Below are positions 52,597 through 63,061 of a stretch of 64,000 nt of DNA, piece by piece. The notes under the pieces were generated by a model. That model had not been told where the DNA came from and did no database searches. It saw only the letters and a program-made list of their open reading frames with translations. This stretch comes from Maylandia zebra (taxonomy: Eukaryota > Chordata > Actinopteri > Cichliformes > Cichlidae). The stretch is from contig NC_135175.1 in NCBI RefSeq assembly GCF_041146795.1, forward strand, positions 35,392,669-35,456,668, given 5' to 3'. Within the stretch, counting starts at the first letter, position 1. Every line of letters starts with the position of its first letter. Position numbers and translations under genes: made by a program.

Positions 52597-55500
52597 CTCC
52601 TCCTTGAATCGCTACCTTATCGTGGTGGAGGGGTTTGTGTGTCCCAGGGATCCCAGGGGCTATGTTGTCTGGGGGCTTTTGCCCCCTGGTAGGGTCTCCC
52701 ATGGCAAACTGGTCCTGGGTGAGGGACCAGACAAAGAGCGATTCAGAAGACCCCCATGAAAAGAATATCGAGGGAACAGTTTACCCTGCCCGGGATAGGG
52801 TTACCGGGGCCCCGCCCTGGAGCCAGGCCCGGGGAGGGTGCCCGAGGGCGAGCGTCTGGTGGCCGGGCCTTAGTCCATGGGGCCCGGCCGGGCACAGCCC
52901 GAAGAGGAGACATGGGCCCATCCTCCCGCAGGCCCACCACCCGCAGGAGGCGCCATAGGGGTCGGGTGCATTGTGAGCCGGGTGGCGGCCAGGAGCGGAG
53001 GCCCTGGCGGACCGACCCCCGGCTGCCAAGACTGGCAATAGGGACATGGAATGTCACCTCTCTGGTGGGGAAGGAGCCTGAGTTGGTGCGTGAGGTTGAG
53101 AGGTACCGGCTAGATATAGTTGGGCTCACCTCTACGCATTGTCTGGGCTCTGGAACCAGTCTGCTGGAGAGGGGCTGGACTCTGTCTCAGTCTGGAGTTG
53201 CCCCTGGTGAGAGGCGGCGGGCTGGGGTGGGTATTCTTATATCCCCTCGGCTTGCTGCCGGTACGTTGGGGTTTTTCCCGGTGGACGAGAGGGTTTGTTC
53301 CCTGCGCCTTAGGGTCGGGGAACGGGTCCTGACTGTCATCTGCGCTTATGCGCCGAGTGGCAGTTCGGAGTACCCAGCCTTCTTAGAGTCCCTGGGGGGG
53401 GTGCTGGAAGGTGCTCCACCTGGAGACTCTGTTGTCCTGCTGGGAGACTTCAATGCTCACGTGGGTAACGACAGCGAGACCTGGAGGGGCGTGATTGGGA
53501 GGAACGGCCTCCCTGATCTGAACCCGAGTGGTGCTTTGTTATTGGACTTCTGTGCTAATCACAGTTTGGCCATAACGAACACCCTGTTTGAACATAAGAG
53601 TGTCCATAAGTGCACGTGGCACCAGGATGCTCTAGGCCGTAGGTCGATGATCGATTTTGTAATCGTATCACCAGACCTGCGACCATATGTTCTGGACACT
53701 CGGGTAAAGAGAGGGGCTGAGCTGTCAACTGATCACCACCTGGTGGTGAGTTGGATCAGGTGGCGGGGGAGGACGCTGGACAGACCTGGTGCACCTAAAC
53801 GCGTAGTGAGGGTGTGCTGGGAACGTCTAGCAGAGGCCCCAGTCCGCGAGATCTTCAACGCACACCTCCGGCAGAGCTTCAACAGCATTCCGAGGGAGAC
53901 TGGGGACATTGAGTCCGAATGGACCATGTTCAGCGTCTCCATTGCCGAAGCTGCTGCATTGAGCTGCGGCCGCAAGGTGGTTGGTGCCTGCCGTGGTGGT
54001 AATCCCCGAACCAAATGGTGGACACCAGAGGTGAAGGGAGCCACCAGGCTGAAGAAGGAGGCCTATCGGGCTTGGTTAGCCTGTGGGACTCCGGAGGCAG
54101 CCGACAGGTATCGACAGGCCAAGCGGAATGCGGCTCGGGCAGTGGCTGAAGCAAAAACTCGGGTGTGGGAGGAGTTCGGAGAGGCCATGGAAAAAGACTT
54201 TCGGACTGCCTCGAAGAGATTCTGGCAAACCGTCAGGCGTCTCAGGAGGGGAAAGCGGTGCTCTACCTGCACTGTGTATAGTGCTGGCGGAGCGCTGTTG
54301 ACGTCGACTGAGAAAATTGTCGGGCGGTGGAAGGAATACTTCGAGGACCTCCTTAATCCCACTGACACGTCTTCCGGGGAGGAAGCAGAGTCTGGGGATG
54401 AGGGGTGTGACCCACCGATTTCCGGGGGCGAGGTCACTGAGGCAGTTAAACAACTCCTTGGTGGCAGAGCCCCTGGTGTCGATGAGGTCCGCCCCGAGTT
54501 CCTGAAGGCTCTGGACGTTGTAGGGCTGTCTTGGTTGACACGTCTCTGCAATGTTGCGTGGAGATCAGGGGCAGTACCTGTGGACTGGCAGACCGGGGTG
54601 GTGGTCCCCATCTTCAAGAAGGGGGACCGGAGGGTGTGTTCCAACTACAGGGGGATCACACTCCTCAGCCTCCCCGGGAAAGTCTATGCCAGGGTGCTGG
54701 AGAGGAGGGTTCGTCCGCTAGTCGAACCTCGGATACAGGAGGAACAATGCGGTTTTCGTCCTGGTCGCGGAACACTGGACCAGCTCTTTGTCCTCTCGAG
54801 GATACTTGAGGGTGCATGGGAGTTTGCCCAACCAGTCTACATGTGTTTTGTGGACCTGGAGAAGGCATTCGACCGTGTCCCTCGGGGCGTCCTGTGGGAG
54901 GTGTTGCGCGAGTATGGGGTGTCTGGCCCATTGCTACGGGCCATTCAATCCCTATACAACCGTTGCAAGAGCTTGGTTCGCATTGCCGGCAATAAGTCGG
55001 ACTCGTTCCCGGTGGGTGATGGGCTCCGCCAAGGCTGCCCTTTGTCTCCGGTTCTGTTCATAATTTTTATGGACAGGATTTCTAGGCGCAGCCAAGTGGC
55101 GGAGGGCTTTCGCTTTGGTGGCCTCAGAATCTCATCTCTGATTTTTGCGGATGATGTGGTTCTGTTGGCTTCATCGGGTGAGGGCCTCCAGCTCGCACTG
55201 GAGCGGTTCGCAGCCGAGTGTAACGCAGCGGGAATGAGGATCAGCACCTCCAAATCTGAGGCCATGGTTCTTAGCCGGAAAAGGGTGGAGTGCCCACTCC
55301 GGGTCGGGGATGAGTTCCTGCCCCAAGTGGAGGAGTTCAAGTATCTCGGGGTCTTGTTCGCGAGTGATGGGAGAAGGGAGCTGGAGATCGACAGACGGAT
55401 TGGGGCTGCGGCTGCAGTAATGCGGACGCTGCACCGGTCAGTCATGGTGAAGAGGGAGCTGAGTGTAAAAGCGAAGCTCTCAATTTACCGGTCGATCTAC

Positions 55501-55960
55501 GTCCCTACCCTCACCTATGGCCACGAGCTGTGGGTAGTGACCGAAAGAACGAGATCGCGGATACAAGCGGCGGAAATGAGCTTCCTCCGAAGGGTGGCTG
55601 GCCTCTCCCTTAGAGATAGGGTGAGAAGTTCGGCCATCCGGGAGGGGCTTAGAGTAGAGCAGCTGCTGCTCCACATCGAAAGGAGCCAGCTGAGGTGGTT
55701 CGGGCATCTGGCAAGGATGCCCCCTGGGCGCCTCCTGGGCGAGGTGTTCCAGGCATGTCCCACCGGGAGGAGGCCCCGGGGCAGACCCAGGACACGCTGG
55801 AGAGATTATATCTCTCGGCTGGCCTGGGAACGCCTTGGTATTCCCCCGGACAAGCTGGAGGAGGTGGCTGGGGAGAGGGAGGTCTGGACCTCTTTGCTTA
55901 GGCTGCTACCCCCGCGACCCGACCTCGGATAAGCGGATGAAGATGGATGGATGGATGGAT

Positions 55961-55963
<3 letters not shown>
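52597..55963 (+). mobile_element. Full-length RTE-clade LINE inside a microsatellite
   Basis: It begins 'ctcctccttgaatcgctaccttatcgtgg', a 5' UTR, and ends with a very short 3' UTR and (ATGG)n (about 55,940-55,963). An AT microsatellite continues on both sides, so it inserted into an existing AT tract. Short 3' UTRs with simple-repeat tails are typical of RTE elements. Confidence 0.85.
52756..55932 (+). CDS. RTE LINE protein: AP endonuclease and reverse transcriptase (1,058 aa), open
   Basis: This polyprotein nicks target DNA and copies its own RNA there (target-primed reverse transcription). A basic, low-complexity N-terminus (residues 1-90) is followed by the APE-type endonuclease: [10 protein letters not shown] near 94, [14 protein letters not shown] near 227, [10 protein letters not shown] near 324. 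A linker with CGRK and WWTPEV follows. The RT has [20 protein letters not shown] near 630, [17 protein letters not shown] near 660, [18 protein letters not shown] near 697, [12 protein letters not shown] near 757 and [12 protein letters not shown] near 796, with the catalytic Asp pair. A C-terminal stretch with [14 protein letters not shown] and [13 protein letters not shown] ends the frame. No stop or frameshift interrupts it, so the protein could be functional. The [14 protein letters not shown] motif and the lack of RNase H point to RTE. The ATG used is the first in the frame. Confidence 0.9.
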   Translation: MKRISREQFTLPGIGLPGPRPGARPGEGARGRASGGRALVHGARPGTARRGDMGPSSRRPTTRRRRHRGRVHCEPGGGQERRPWRTDPRLPRLAIGTWNVTSLVGKEPELVREVERYRLDIVGLTSTHCLGSGTSLLERGWTLSQSGVAPGERRRAGVGILISPRLAAGTLGFFPVDERVCSLRLRVGERVLTVICAYAPSGSSEYPAFLESLGGVLEGAPPGDSVVLLGDFNAHVGNDSETWRGVIGRNGLPDLNPSGALLLDFCANHSLAITNTLFEHKSVHKCTWHQDALGRRSMIDFVIVSPDLRPYVLDTRVKRGAELSTDHHLVVSWIRWRGRTLDRPGAPKRVVRVCWERLAEAPVREIFNAHLRQSFNSIPRETGDIESEWTMFSVSIAEAAALSCGRKVVGACRGGNPRTKWWTPEVKGATRLKKEAYRAWLACGTPEAADRYRQAKRNAARAVAEAKTRVWEEFGEAMEKDFRTASKRFWQTVRRLRRGKRCSTCTVYSAGGALLTSTEKIVGRWKEYFEDLLNPTDTSSGEEAESGDEGCDPPISGGEVTEAVKQLLGGRAPGVDEVRPEFLKALDVVGLSWLTRLCNVAWRSGAVPVDWQTGVVVPIFKKGDRRVCSNYRGITLLSLPGKVYARVLERRVRPLVEPRIQEEQCGFRPGRGTLDQLFVLSRILEGAWEFAQPVYMCFVDLEKAFDRVPRGVLWEVLREYGVSGPLLRAIQSLYNRCKSLVRIAGNKSDSFPVGDGLRQGCPLSPVLFIIFMDRISRRSQVAEGFRFGGLRISSLIFADDVVLLASSGEGLQLALERFAAECNAAGMRISTSKSEAMVLSRKRVECPLRVGDEFLPQVEEFKYLGVLFASDGRRELEIDRRIGAAAAVMRTLHRSVMVKRELSVKAKLSIYRSIYVPTLTYGHELWVVTERTRSRIQAAEMSFLRRVAGLSLRDRVRSSAIREGLRVEQLLLHIERSQLRWFGHLARMPPGRLLGEVFQACPTGRRPRGRPRTRWRDYISRLAWERLGIPPDKLEEVAGEREVWTSLLRLLPPRPDLG

Positions 55964-56005
<42 letters not shown>

Positions 56006-56092
56006 CATATACATACATACACACACATATACATATATATACACATATATACATACATATATACACATATATACATACATATACATATATAT
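55964..56092. repeat. (TA)/(CA) microsatellite, right of the RTE element
   Basis: The continuation of the tract at 52,268-52,596, displaced by the RTE insertion. Confidence 0.9.
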
Positions 56093-56129
56093 ACTTCAAC
56101 TATAGAAAGACAACTGAATAAAACACATA

Positions 56130-57660
56130 AATTCACTCTTTGTTAAACATTTATTTCACACACACCAAATTCAAAAGTGTTAAATGTTTTGGTGTTAGTA
56201 GTCTTCTTGCAAAAGTAGAGTTAATTTTACTCTAAGCAGAGTCACATTCTTTTAATTAAACTCTGAGGTGTAAAATGATAGTAGTTAAAATCAAGTGTTA
56301 AAAATGAGTGTTTCTATTTCAAATCTGGAGGTGTTACAATGGAAACATTAACTCTTGACCTCTTAACTCTGAACTCCTAGAGGGGCTATGACACCAACAG
56401 AGTAAATTCACAGACTCCGCCCCCAGCACGGCTCCAATCGAAGCTGAAGTGAAGCCGTTTCAGAACATTTTGCTCTACATATTTGAGTTGTTTGCCATGC
56501 TTGGTAAGTCATTTTTTCAAAGATTGTTTCAATTATTATTATGAGCTTTTACTTCTGTGGCTCTTTGGAGTTGAGACAAAGCTGTGTGAAAGGCATTAGC
56601 CATGTTGCTCGCTGATAGCATAATATTCTGTTTTAGCTAGCTGAAAGGTATTGTTTGCGGGCAAATACCACAGCCTTGAAAAAAAGCTTGCATGTGAATT
56701 TTCAGTCAGATTTTTGGTCAAATACACCTAAAACAATGTCTACAATGTGAAATGTTGGTATAATGGTGCTACTTAAAGCCTGAAAATAAAATAAAATAAA
56801 AATTTTAAAATTGAGCAAACAGCAGTAGCTGACGTCCTGACTGGGGTTAGCATTTAGAGTTTTGTGCACACGGTTTAGGTAAAAATGAAAAAGGTTGAGG
56901 TTTTACATTTAGTTCAGTATTACTTGTTGCTTGTGTCCTTGTCTTTTGGGAAAATACTTTACACAAGTAATGGCTTAAAGAGGATTCCTTTTTTTTGCTG
57001 TGCTGCAATTGATTACCGGATTATTTGTATCATTAATTAGTGTCAACTAATTTGTATTCAATCTCCGCACAGGATATGCTTGTGAAGATGGAATATGGGG
57101 GAGAGCAGAAGTGCGTTGAAGTTCCACAAAGGGATGAATGAAGGACATGCATGTTGTATTGAAGAAATAAGTGATGAAAATGCTGTTATTTGCATTTACC
57201 ATGTCAGACCTTTTGATAAACAAAATTCTAATGAAAGTGAGAACATGTATACTGTTACATCTTTCAGAAAATGTTTTGAAATTGTGGTGCACAGTTCAGA
57301 ATAAATGTTTTTCAAAAACCATTGCGTCTTTTTAGTAAATGTTTATTTCCAAAAGAAATTTCTAGAAGTTCAGAACAGTAAAATTCCCGTTTTTTAGAAT
57401 TAATTAGAAGATAACTCTTACGTAGTTAAACTAAAATACTCTTTGAGAGTTAATATATAAACTCTTAACACCTAGTTAGCATTAGTAAGTGTTAAATTAT
57501 CAACTCCAGACAGATTTGGTGTTTAACACTGAATCAGAGTTAACGTACAAACTCTCCAAAAAGAGTTAAATTAACACTCTCTGGTGTGGACCCATATAGA
57601 CACTTTAATAGTGTTGAAATCAAATCTGACAGTGTTAATTTGGACATGCTGGATTTGCTG
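56130..57660. repeat. Unclassified element with AGAGTTAA-rich ends
   Basis: Both ends are dense in 'agagttaa', 'gtgttaa' and 'taactct' motifs in both orientations (56,180-56,370 and 57,400-57,620), which suggests transposon subterminal repeats. The middle holds a GC-richer start ('ccgcccccagcacggctcc', about 56,420), a candidate donor 'cttggtaag' at about 56,500, and a frame at 57,095-57,304 ending near a poly(A)-like 'aataaa' (57,301-57,306). The meaning of the frame (YGGEQKCVEV on one reading) is unknown to me. Confidence 0.4.
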
Positions 57661-57866
57661 TGTAGAATGAACAAATGCAATTATAGTCGGGTTTACCTGT
57701 GGGAAAAAAAAAAAGCTTTAAACCTTCAAATATTCAAGTGAGTAAAAATATCTGATCAATGACAAGTGGAAAGAACTTCTGCCGTTGATATGCAAAACTA
57801 AATAAAGTCCAACATTCAATCCACAACATGATTAAAAACATTCTTCTTCTCCCAAATCAAAAAGAG

Positions 57867-58673
57867 CTGCACATTAACCACCACAATATATTTTTATTCT
57901 CTGTGCTTTCAAATATGAACACTGTTTACTTTCATCTGTTTCATTAGTTTTTGTTAACATCTTCCTGTGCATCACTTTACAGCAGCCACACTCATTAAAA
58001 TGAGACTTTGTAGGAGTTCACTTCCTCTCATGTGTTCATCCACAGCAGCTGGACAATAAAGTTTATAGTGACCCTGATACTGCAGCAGATCGCTCTGACT
58101 TCCTGTTATCACTTCAAATAGAAACGAGGCTGTAGAGGTTTGGTGCAGGCAGAAAAACAGCTGCAGGGACAATGAAAAGACTTTTCTGCTCCAACTTCTC
58201 CCAGCATGCTGAGCTAATGATTAGTTGGTGTTTTTCTCCAAACACTCTCTCACTCTTCTCTCAACGTGTTCACAATAAACTGTGAACAGACACCGAGGAG
58301 AGCAGCAGAAGACCTCATTCAGGAGCTAAACTCAACATGAACTGAACTCACAGTAAAGTTAGCTCGGTGCTTACCTTTAGATGAGCCCACAAACCGAGAG
58401 AAACTCCGCGATGAAGCTGCAACTCTTTCCAAACACAGGAAACAGATCAGGGAGCAGAGACCCACGTGGTTCACGCTGATCTCAGCTACGATCCAGGAGA
58501 CAAGGGTGGGCAGATCGATGCAGATATCGATCCAAACGTTGGTAGTGGTTTATGATCGACATTTCAGTTTGTTTCTCTCCTCTAAGTTCACTACTTTACT
58601 CCCGTTTCGTGAAAAGGGAGCTCTCTCTGCGCGACTCCTCTTCCCTGCACACACGCTTTGCTCCGCCCCTTCT
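57867..58673 (-). repeat. Left arm of a large inverted repeat with ZNF 5' exon
   Basis: The inverted counterpart lies at 60,168-60,903. The two are close to identical except for a roughly 75-bp segment (around 58,010-58,095) missing from the right arm. The arm includes the 5' UTR exon ending at 58,375. Confidence 0.85.
58375..58480 (-). promoter_or_regulatory. Probable 5' UTR exon and promoter region of the left ZNF gene
   Basis: Read leftward, 'gagtttctctcggtttgtgggctcatctaaag|gtaagc' gives a strong donor at 58,375/58,374, after a GC-richer stretch with a CACGTG E-box (58,465-58,470). There is no ATG in this part. The transcription start is not visible. The next exon on this strand would be 45,791-45,686, 12.6 kb away across several transposons. 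Confidence 0.45.
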
Positions 58674-59180
58674 TCCTGCTCTGCTGTGATTCGTTACTTT
58701 GCGGTCACGTGACGCAGCTGCGCTTCGCAAGTAGGTGAGGTACATCCTATTTCCTTCTATTAATCTTTTTTCCTGGCCTTGACGAAAACTTCATCACTGG
58801 TAGGAGAATTGCTAAGGACTCAGTAGAAGAGAAGAGCGGTGCTGCGAATTTGAACAGTCTTACTATTGTCTCTCCTAAACAATAGGTGAAGATGGACTAC
58901 AAAATGTGCATCTTTTGTTGTAACTGCTGTTTTATTGTCATTTAAATGCGGAGAGTTTCTGGAAAATGATATGGAAAGGTTATACAAAGCTTTGAATTTT
59001 AAAGAAGGAATGGTCATTTGACATTAAACGGCTAAAAGGAGACACTGTATCAGTTTGTTACTTAAAGTCATGAACAGGAGTATTTCTACTGCATGTTTTT
59101 TTTTTTTGTTTTTGTTTAAAGTGCCACGTGCGTGACCTCAGTATGACCTGAATTTAGAACAGAAAAAGAAAGGTCATATA
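58674..59180. other. Loop of the inverted repeat, unassigned part
   Basis: No gene or known element could be assigned before the LINE fragment. Confidence 0.4.
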
Positions 59181-59189
59181 TTACTGAGT

Positions 59190-60175
59190 TTAGTCATCCA
59201 TAAAATCATCACATTCAATGTAAGATTAAGGTTAACTATTGAACTATTCTAAAGTAAATTGGTGTAGCAGTTGTGGTCCCGGAGTTCATGGTTAAAATAG
59301 GAAAAAGGATCACTGATAGACTGTCAGTATTCACTGGAGAACTGCTTGCAATTCTGTTGACTGTTCAGTGGGTGGAAGATATGAGGCCATTAAAAGCTAT
59401 CATTTGTTCAAACTCAAGAGCATCATTGCTTAGTTTACAGTGTAGTCACTCAGAAGCGAGAGCAGATATTCTAGCAGAGATTCAGCAAACACTTTTCACA
59501 GAAAACACTTACAGTTGTGTTTCTATGGATTCCAGCCAATTATGGAATAAAGGGGAATGAAATGGCAGACAGAGCGGCAAAGGAAGCAACAAAACACGGG
59601 ACAGTTGACCTGGCTGTTAGGTTTGGTCAAGCTGAAATAAAGAGTATCATATGGCAAGAAACGAGGAGTAGATGGCAACAGCAGTGGGAGGAGGAAAAGA
59701 GAAGATGGTGTTTGTATACAATACAAAGGGGGTATAGGAGAAACGAGGACCACTGGAAGGAGCAAGAGAGAGGAGGCGGTCATATCGAGATTGAGATTTG
59801 GTCATACTGGGTTGAATGCAACACTATTCTTGATTGGGAAACATAATACGGGGAAATGTGCCTTCTGTGGAGAAAAGGAAACTATAGAGCATGTGATATT
59901 GCACTGTCAGAAATATCAGGTGGAGAGGAGCGATTGAACCAAAATCTCATTACTACGAAAATAAAACTGGATCTGGTTGACGTATTGCAAAAGGAATCTG
60001 GAAGTGAAAGTTACCAGGCTTTATTTCAGTTTTTTTTTTAAGCGGGAAGAATGTTTGAACGGATTTGTGGTTTTTTTTTTTTTTTGGGGGGGGGGGGCGT
60101 CATTCCAGTCCACACTCCATGCTAGTGGTGGCGGTAATGCGCCAACCGCCAATAACATTTAAGAAGAAGAAGAAG
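59190..60175 (+). pseudogene. I-clade LINE 3' end with RNase H domain
   Basis: Plus-strand frames carry an RNase H-like domain: FTGELLAILLTVQWVE, then after a frameshift at about 59,520 IPANYGIKGNEMADRAAKEATKH (the conserved NE..D..A block). QETRSRWQQQWEEE follows, then after further shifts CAFCGEKETIEHVILHCQKYQ, a zinc-knuckle-like motif, and QKESGSESYQALFQF. The tail is 'ggtggcggtaatgcgcc..ccgccaataa' plus (AAG)n at 60,161-60,177. LINEs with a C-terminal RNase H belong to the I group (Nimb-like in fish). It is 5'-truncated and frameshifted, and fills the loop between the inverted arms. Confidence 0.7.
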
Positions 60176-60903
60176 AAGGGGGCGGAGCAAAGTGTTTGTG
60201 CAGGACAGGAGTCGAGCAGAGAGAGCTGCTTTTTCATGAAACGGGAGAAAAGTAGTGAACTTAGAGGAGAGAAACAAACTAAAGTATCGATCATAAACCA
60301 CTACCAACGTCCTGATCGATATCTGCATCGATCTGCCCACCCTTGTCTCCTGGATCGTAGCTGAGATCAGCGTGAACCACGTGGGTCTCTGCTCCCTGAT
60401 CTGTTTCCTGTGTTTGGAAAGAGTTGCAGCTTCATCGCGGAGTTTCTCTCGGTTTGTGGGCTCATCTAAAGGTAAGCACCGAGCTAACTTTACTGTGAGT
60501 TCAGTTCATGTTGAGTTTAGCTCCTGAATGAGGTCTTCTGCTGCTCTCCTCGGTGTCTGTTCACAGTTTATTGTGAACACGTTGAGAGAAGAGTGAGAGA
60601 GTGTTTGGAGAAAAACACCAACTAATCATTAGCTCAGCATGCTGGGAGAAGTTGGAGCAGAAAAGTCTTTTCATTGTCCCTGCAGCTGTTTTTCTGCCTG
60701 CACCAAACCTCTACAGCCTCGTTTCTATTTAAGTGATAACAGGAAATCAGAGCGACCTACAAAGTCTCATTTTAATGAGTGTGGCTGCTGTAAAGTGATG
60801 CACAGGAAGATGTTAACAAAAACTAATGAAACAGATGAAAGTAAACAGTGTTCATAATTGAAAGCACAGAGAATAAAAATATATTGTGGTGGTTAATGTG
60901 CAG
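60168..60903 (+). repeat. Right arm of the large inverted repeat with ZNF 5' exon
   Basis: Reverse complement of 57,867-58,673 with a roughly 75-bp deletion and scattered substitutions. Confidence 0.85.
60366..60471 (+). promoter_or_regulatory. Probable 5' UTR exon and promoter region of the right ZNF gene
   Basis: Same exon as 58,375-58,480 on the opposite strand, ending 'catctaaag|gtaagc' at 60,471/60,472, with the CACGTG E-box at 60,379-60,384. The next exon in this orientation is at 61,407, 0.9 kb downstream. Confidence 0.45.
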
Positions 60904-60906
60904 AGC

Positions 60907-60989
60907 TCTCTCTCTCTCTCTCTATCTATATATATCTATATATCTATATATATATATATATATATATATAGATAGATAGATAGATAGAT

Positions 60990-61064
<75 letters not shown>

Positions 61065-61143
61065 TATATAGATAGATAGATAGATAGATAGATATAGATA
61101 TATATATATATATAGATATAGATATATATATATATATATATAT

Positions 61144-61180
<37 letters not shown>

Positions 61181-61260
61181 TAGATAGATATATAGATATA
61201 TATATAGATAGATATATATATATAGATATATATATATAGATATATATATATATATATCTA

Positions 61261-61313
<53 letters not shown>
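60907..61313. repeat. (TA)/(TAGA) compound microsatellite
   Basis: About 400 bp of 'tatata' with 'gatagata' blocks, in the intron between the two ZNF 5' exons. Confidence 0.95.
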
Positions 61314-61314
<1 letters not shown>

Positions 61315-61406
61315 TCTCATATTGTTGTCACTGAGTGTGGTAATGTTTATTTGCTCTGCTTCTTCTTGTCAGGGATAAAATACATATCTATACTTTTGTG
61401 TCCCAG

Positions 61407-61512
61407 CTGAGTAACAGGAGGAGAAGAGTCTGGTGGAGGAGCAGAGGAACAGTTTCGGCCATTTGGACTCAGCTCAGCCACTACATAGGAAACAATGACT
61501 TCAACACAAAAG
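61407..61512 (+). CDS. ZNF leader exon (right gene), coding only at its 3' end
   Basis: The plus-strand twin of 45,686-45,791. The acceptor GTGTCCCAG ends at 61,406 and the donor CACAAAAG|GTGAG is at 61,512/61,513. The ATG at 61,495 opens MTSTQK, leaving phase 0. The finger exon it would join is not in the window: the following intron contains a Gmr1-like 3' end and an L1 LINE up to the window edge. The sequence identity with the left copy extends into both introns (from about 61,318 to 61,565), so the two genes are recent duplicates. Confidence 0.6.
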
Positions 61513-61575
61513 GTGAGAAAAATATCTCAGTTACACTGTTATTGAAACTGTGTGCACAGCTGGATGTTAACAGCA

Positions 61576-62073
61576 TGTTCAGCCCCTATTCTATGTGTTT
61601 AGAGATGCACATAAGATTCTGGGTAGAGAGAAGCAAGTACCCGCCCTGGTTCCCAAACCAAATGGCCAAAACCAGTTATGAGCAAAAAAAAGGTGATTTT
61701 TATTTAATGTCAGGAAGCATAGCTCCAGGGTGAACCCAGGCCAAAATAATACACAAAACCAACTAAGTCCCGCCAGAGGAAACTTAACTAAATCCTAAGG
61801 GGAAAAAACAAACTAACAAACAGATGACAATAGCTACTCCTCGCTTCCAAGCTCAGAAACAGGAGAAAAGCAGTTCAAAAGAAAAGGTTGCATACCCCTT
61901 CAGCTTCAGCCTATAGACGCATAAGCACTGAACATATACACATGATTGGTGGCTCTAACGGAGCATGCTTACATACCACTACTTTTCATTAGTGGAAGGA
62001 CCTGCAGAGATTCTTATCACACTGTAAAGAAATACAACACAGCAGCTAACACAGACTACTTATGGCCATAACA
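61576..62073 (-). repeat. 3' LTR of a second Gmr1-like element
   Basis: Read leftward it starts TGTTATGGCCATAAG, directly after a 20-G run that continues a polypurine tract (62,074-62,110), and ends GGGGCTGAACA. 'cattaaataaaaat' is the poly(A) signal. It is related to, but clearly diverged from, the LTR at 24,708-25,110. Confidence 0.7.
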
Positions 62074-62110
62074 CCCCCCCCCCCCCCCCCCCCGTCCCCC
62101 ATTCCCAAGA

Positions 62111-62955
62111 TCAAAACATCTCCTCTGTAGATTTTTTGACAGTTAGGAATAAAAGAAACTTTGAGACAGTGCATCCGCTAGTACATTCTCTGTACCCTTT
62201 TAATGCCGAATTTCCAGATTGAAATTGAGATAGACCATCTCACATGTCTTTGGTTCGAATTCTGCATTCACATTAGGAACACCAGGGGATTGTGGTCGGT
62301 ATAAACAATCACAGGCGAGGGGCTGGAACCAACATACACCTCAAAATGCTGCAATGCGAACAGCAAGGAAAGGGCTTCTTTTTTCAATCGTGCTATACCT
62401 TTGCTGATGAACATTGAATTTCTTTGAGAAATAGCCGATTGGGTGATCCACAACTTGTTGATCTTCCTGTAAGAATATGGTACTTGCTCTGTTGGCATCT
62501 ACCTCTAATTTGAAAGGACGTGCAAAATCAGGGGCAGCCAGCACTGGCAAACTGCAAGGAGAGTTTTGACAGCCTGGAATGCACTCTGACATGCAGAGGA
62601 CCACACAAACGGTTTTAACACACTAGTGAGGCTAGTGAGGGGTGCAAATACTTCTGCGAAGTTTTGGCAGAAACCTTAGTAATAACCCACCATGCCGAGA
62701 AAACGACGGAGCTCAGGCCGGGTACGGGTTGGGGGCAGGAAAATTCAGTATGGCTTGGATTTTTGCCAAAATAGGGCGCACTTGTGCCCGACCCACCTGT
62801 TTCCCTAGATACGTCACAGTGGCTATGCCAAACTCACACTTGGAAACATTGAGGGTGAGGTGTGCCCCTTCCAAGCGATGAAAAACATCAGTGAACATTT
62901 CCGTATGCTCTAACCAAGTGTCTGAGTAGACAATAATATCTAGATACATCTAGAT
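62111..62955 (-). pseudogene. Gmr1-like RT and RNase H, 3' part of a second element
   Basis: Read leftward: YLDIIVYSDTWLEHTEMF, where the second Asp of the YxDD active site is replaced by Ile; FHRLEGAHLTLNVSKCEFG and VTYLGKQVGRAQVRP of the RT thumb; then RNase H stretches FKLEVDANRASTIFLQED, HPIGYFSKKFN, LKKEALSLLFALQHFEVYVG and VIVYTDHNPLVFL. Several frameshifts separate these. The element is cut off at about 62,955, so only RT, RNase H and LTR remain. The missing catalytic Asp and the frameshifts show that it is inactive. Confidence 0.8.
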
Positions 62956-63061
62956 ACACTTCACAATCGCTCAGATTTAGTTTTTTCATCCTGGGTTCCT
63001 CCATACATGGAGAATCTACAGTCACAAACAAAAACACCGAAGTTACAAGAGAATACAAAGA

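Noticed and set aside
52236..52702. Long Tyr/Ile/His/Cys open frames on both strands
   Set aside because: These are translations of the TA/CA microsatellite. The same applies at 49,392-49,656 and 55,806-56,146.
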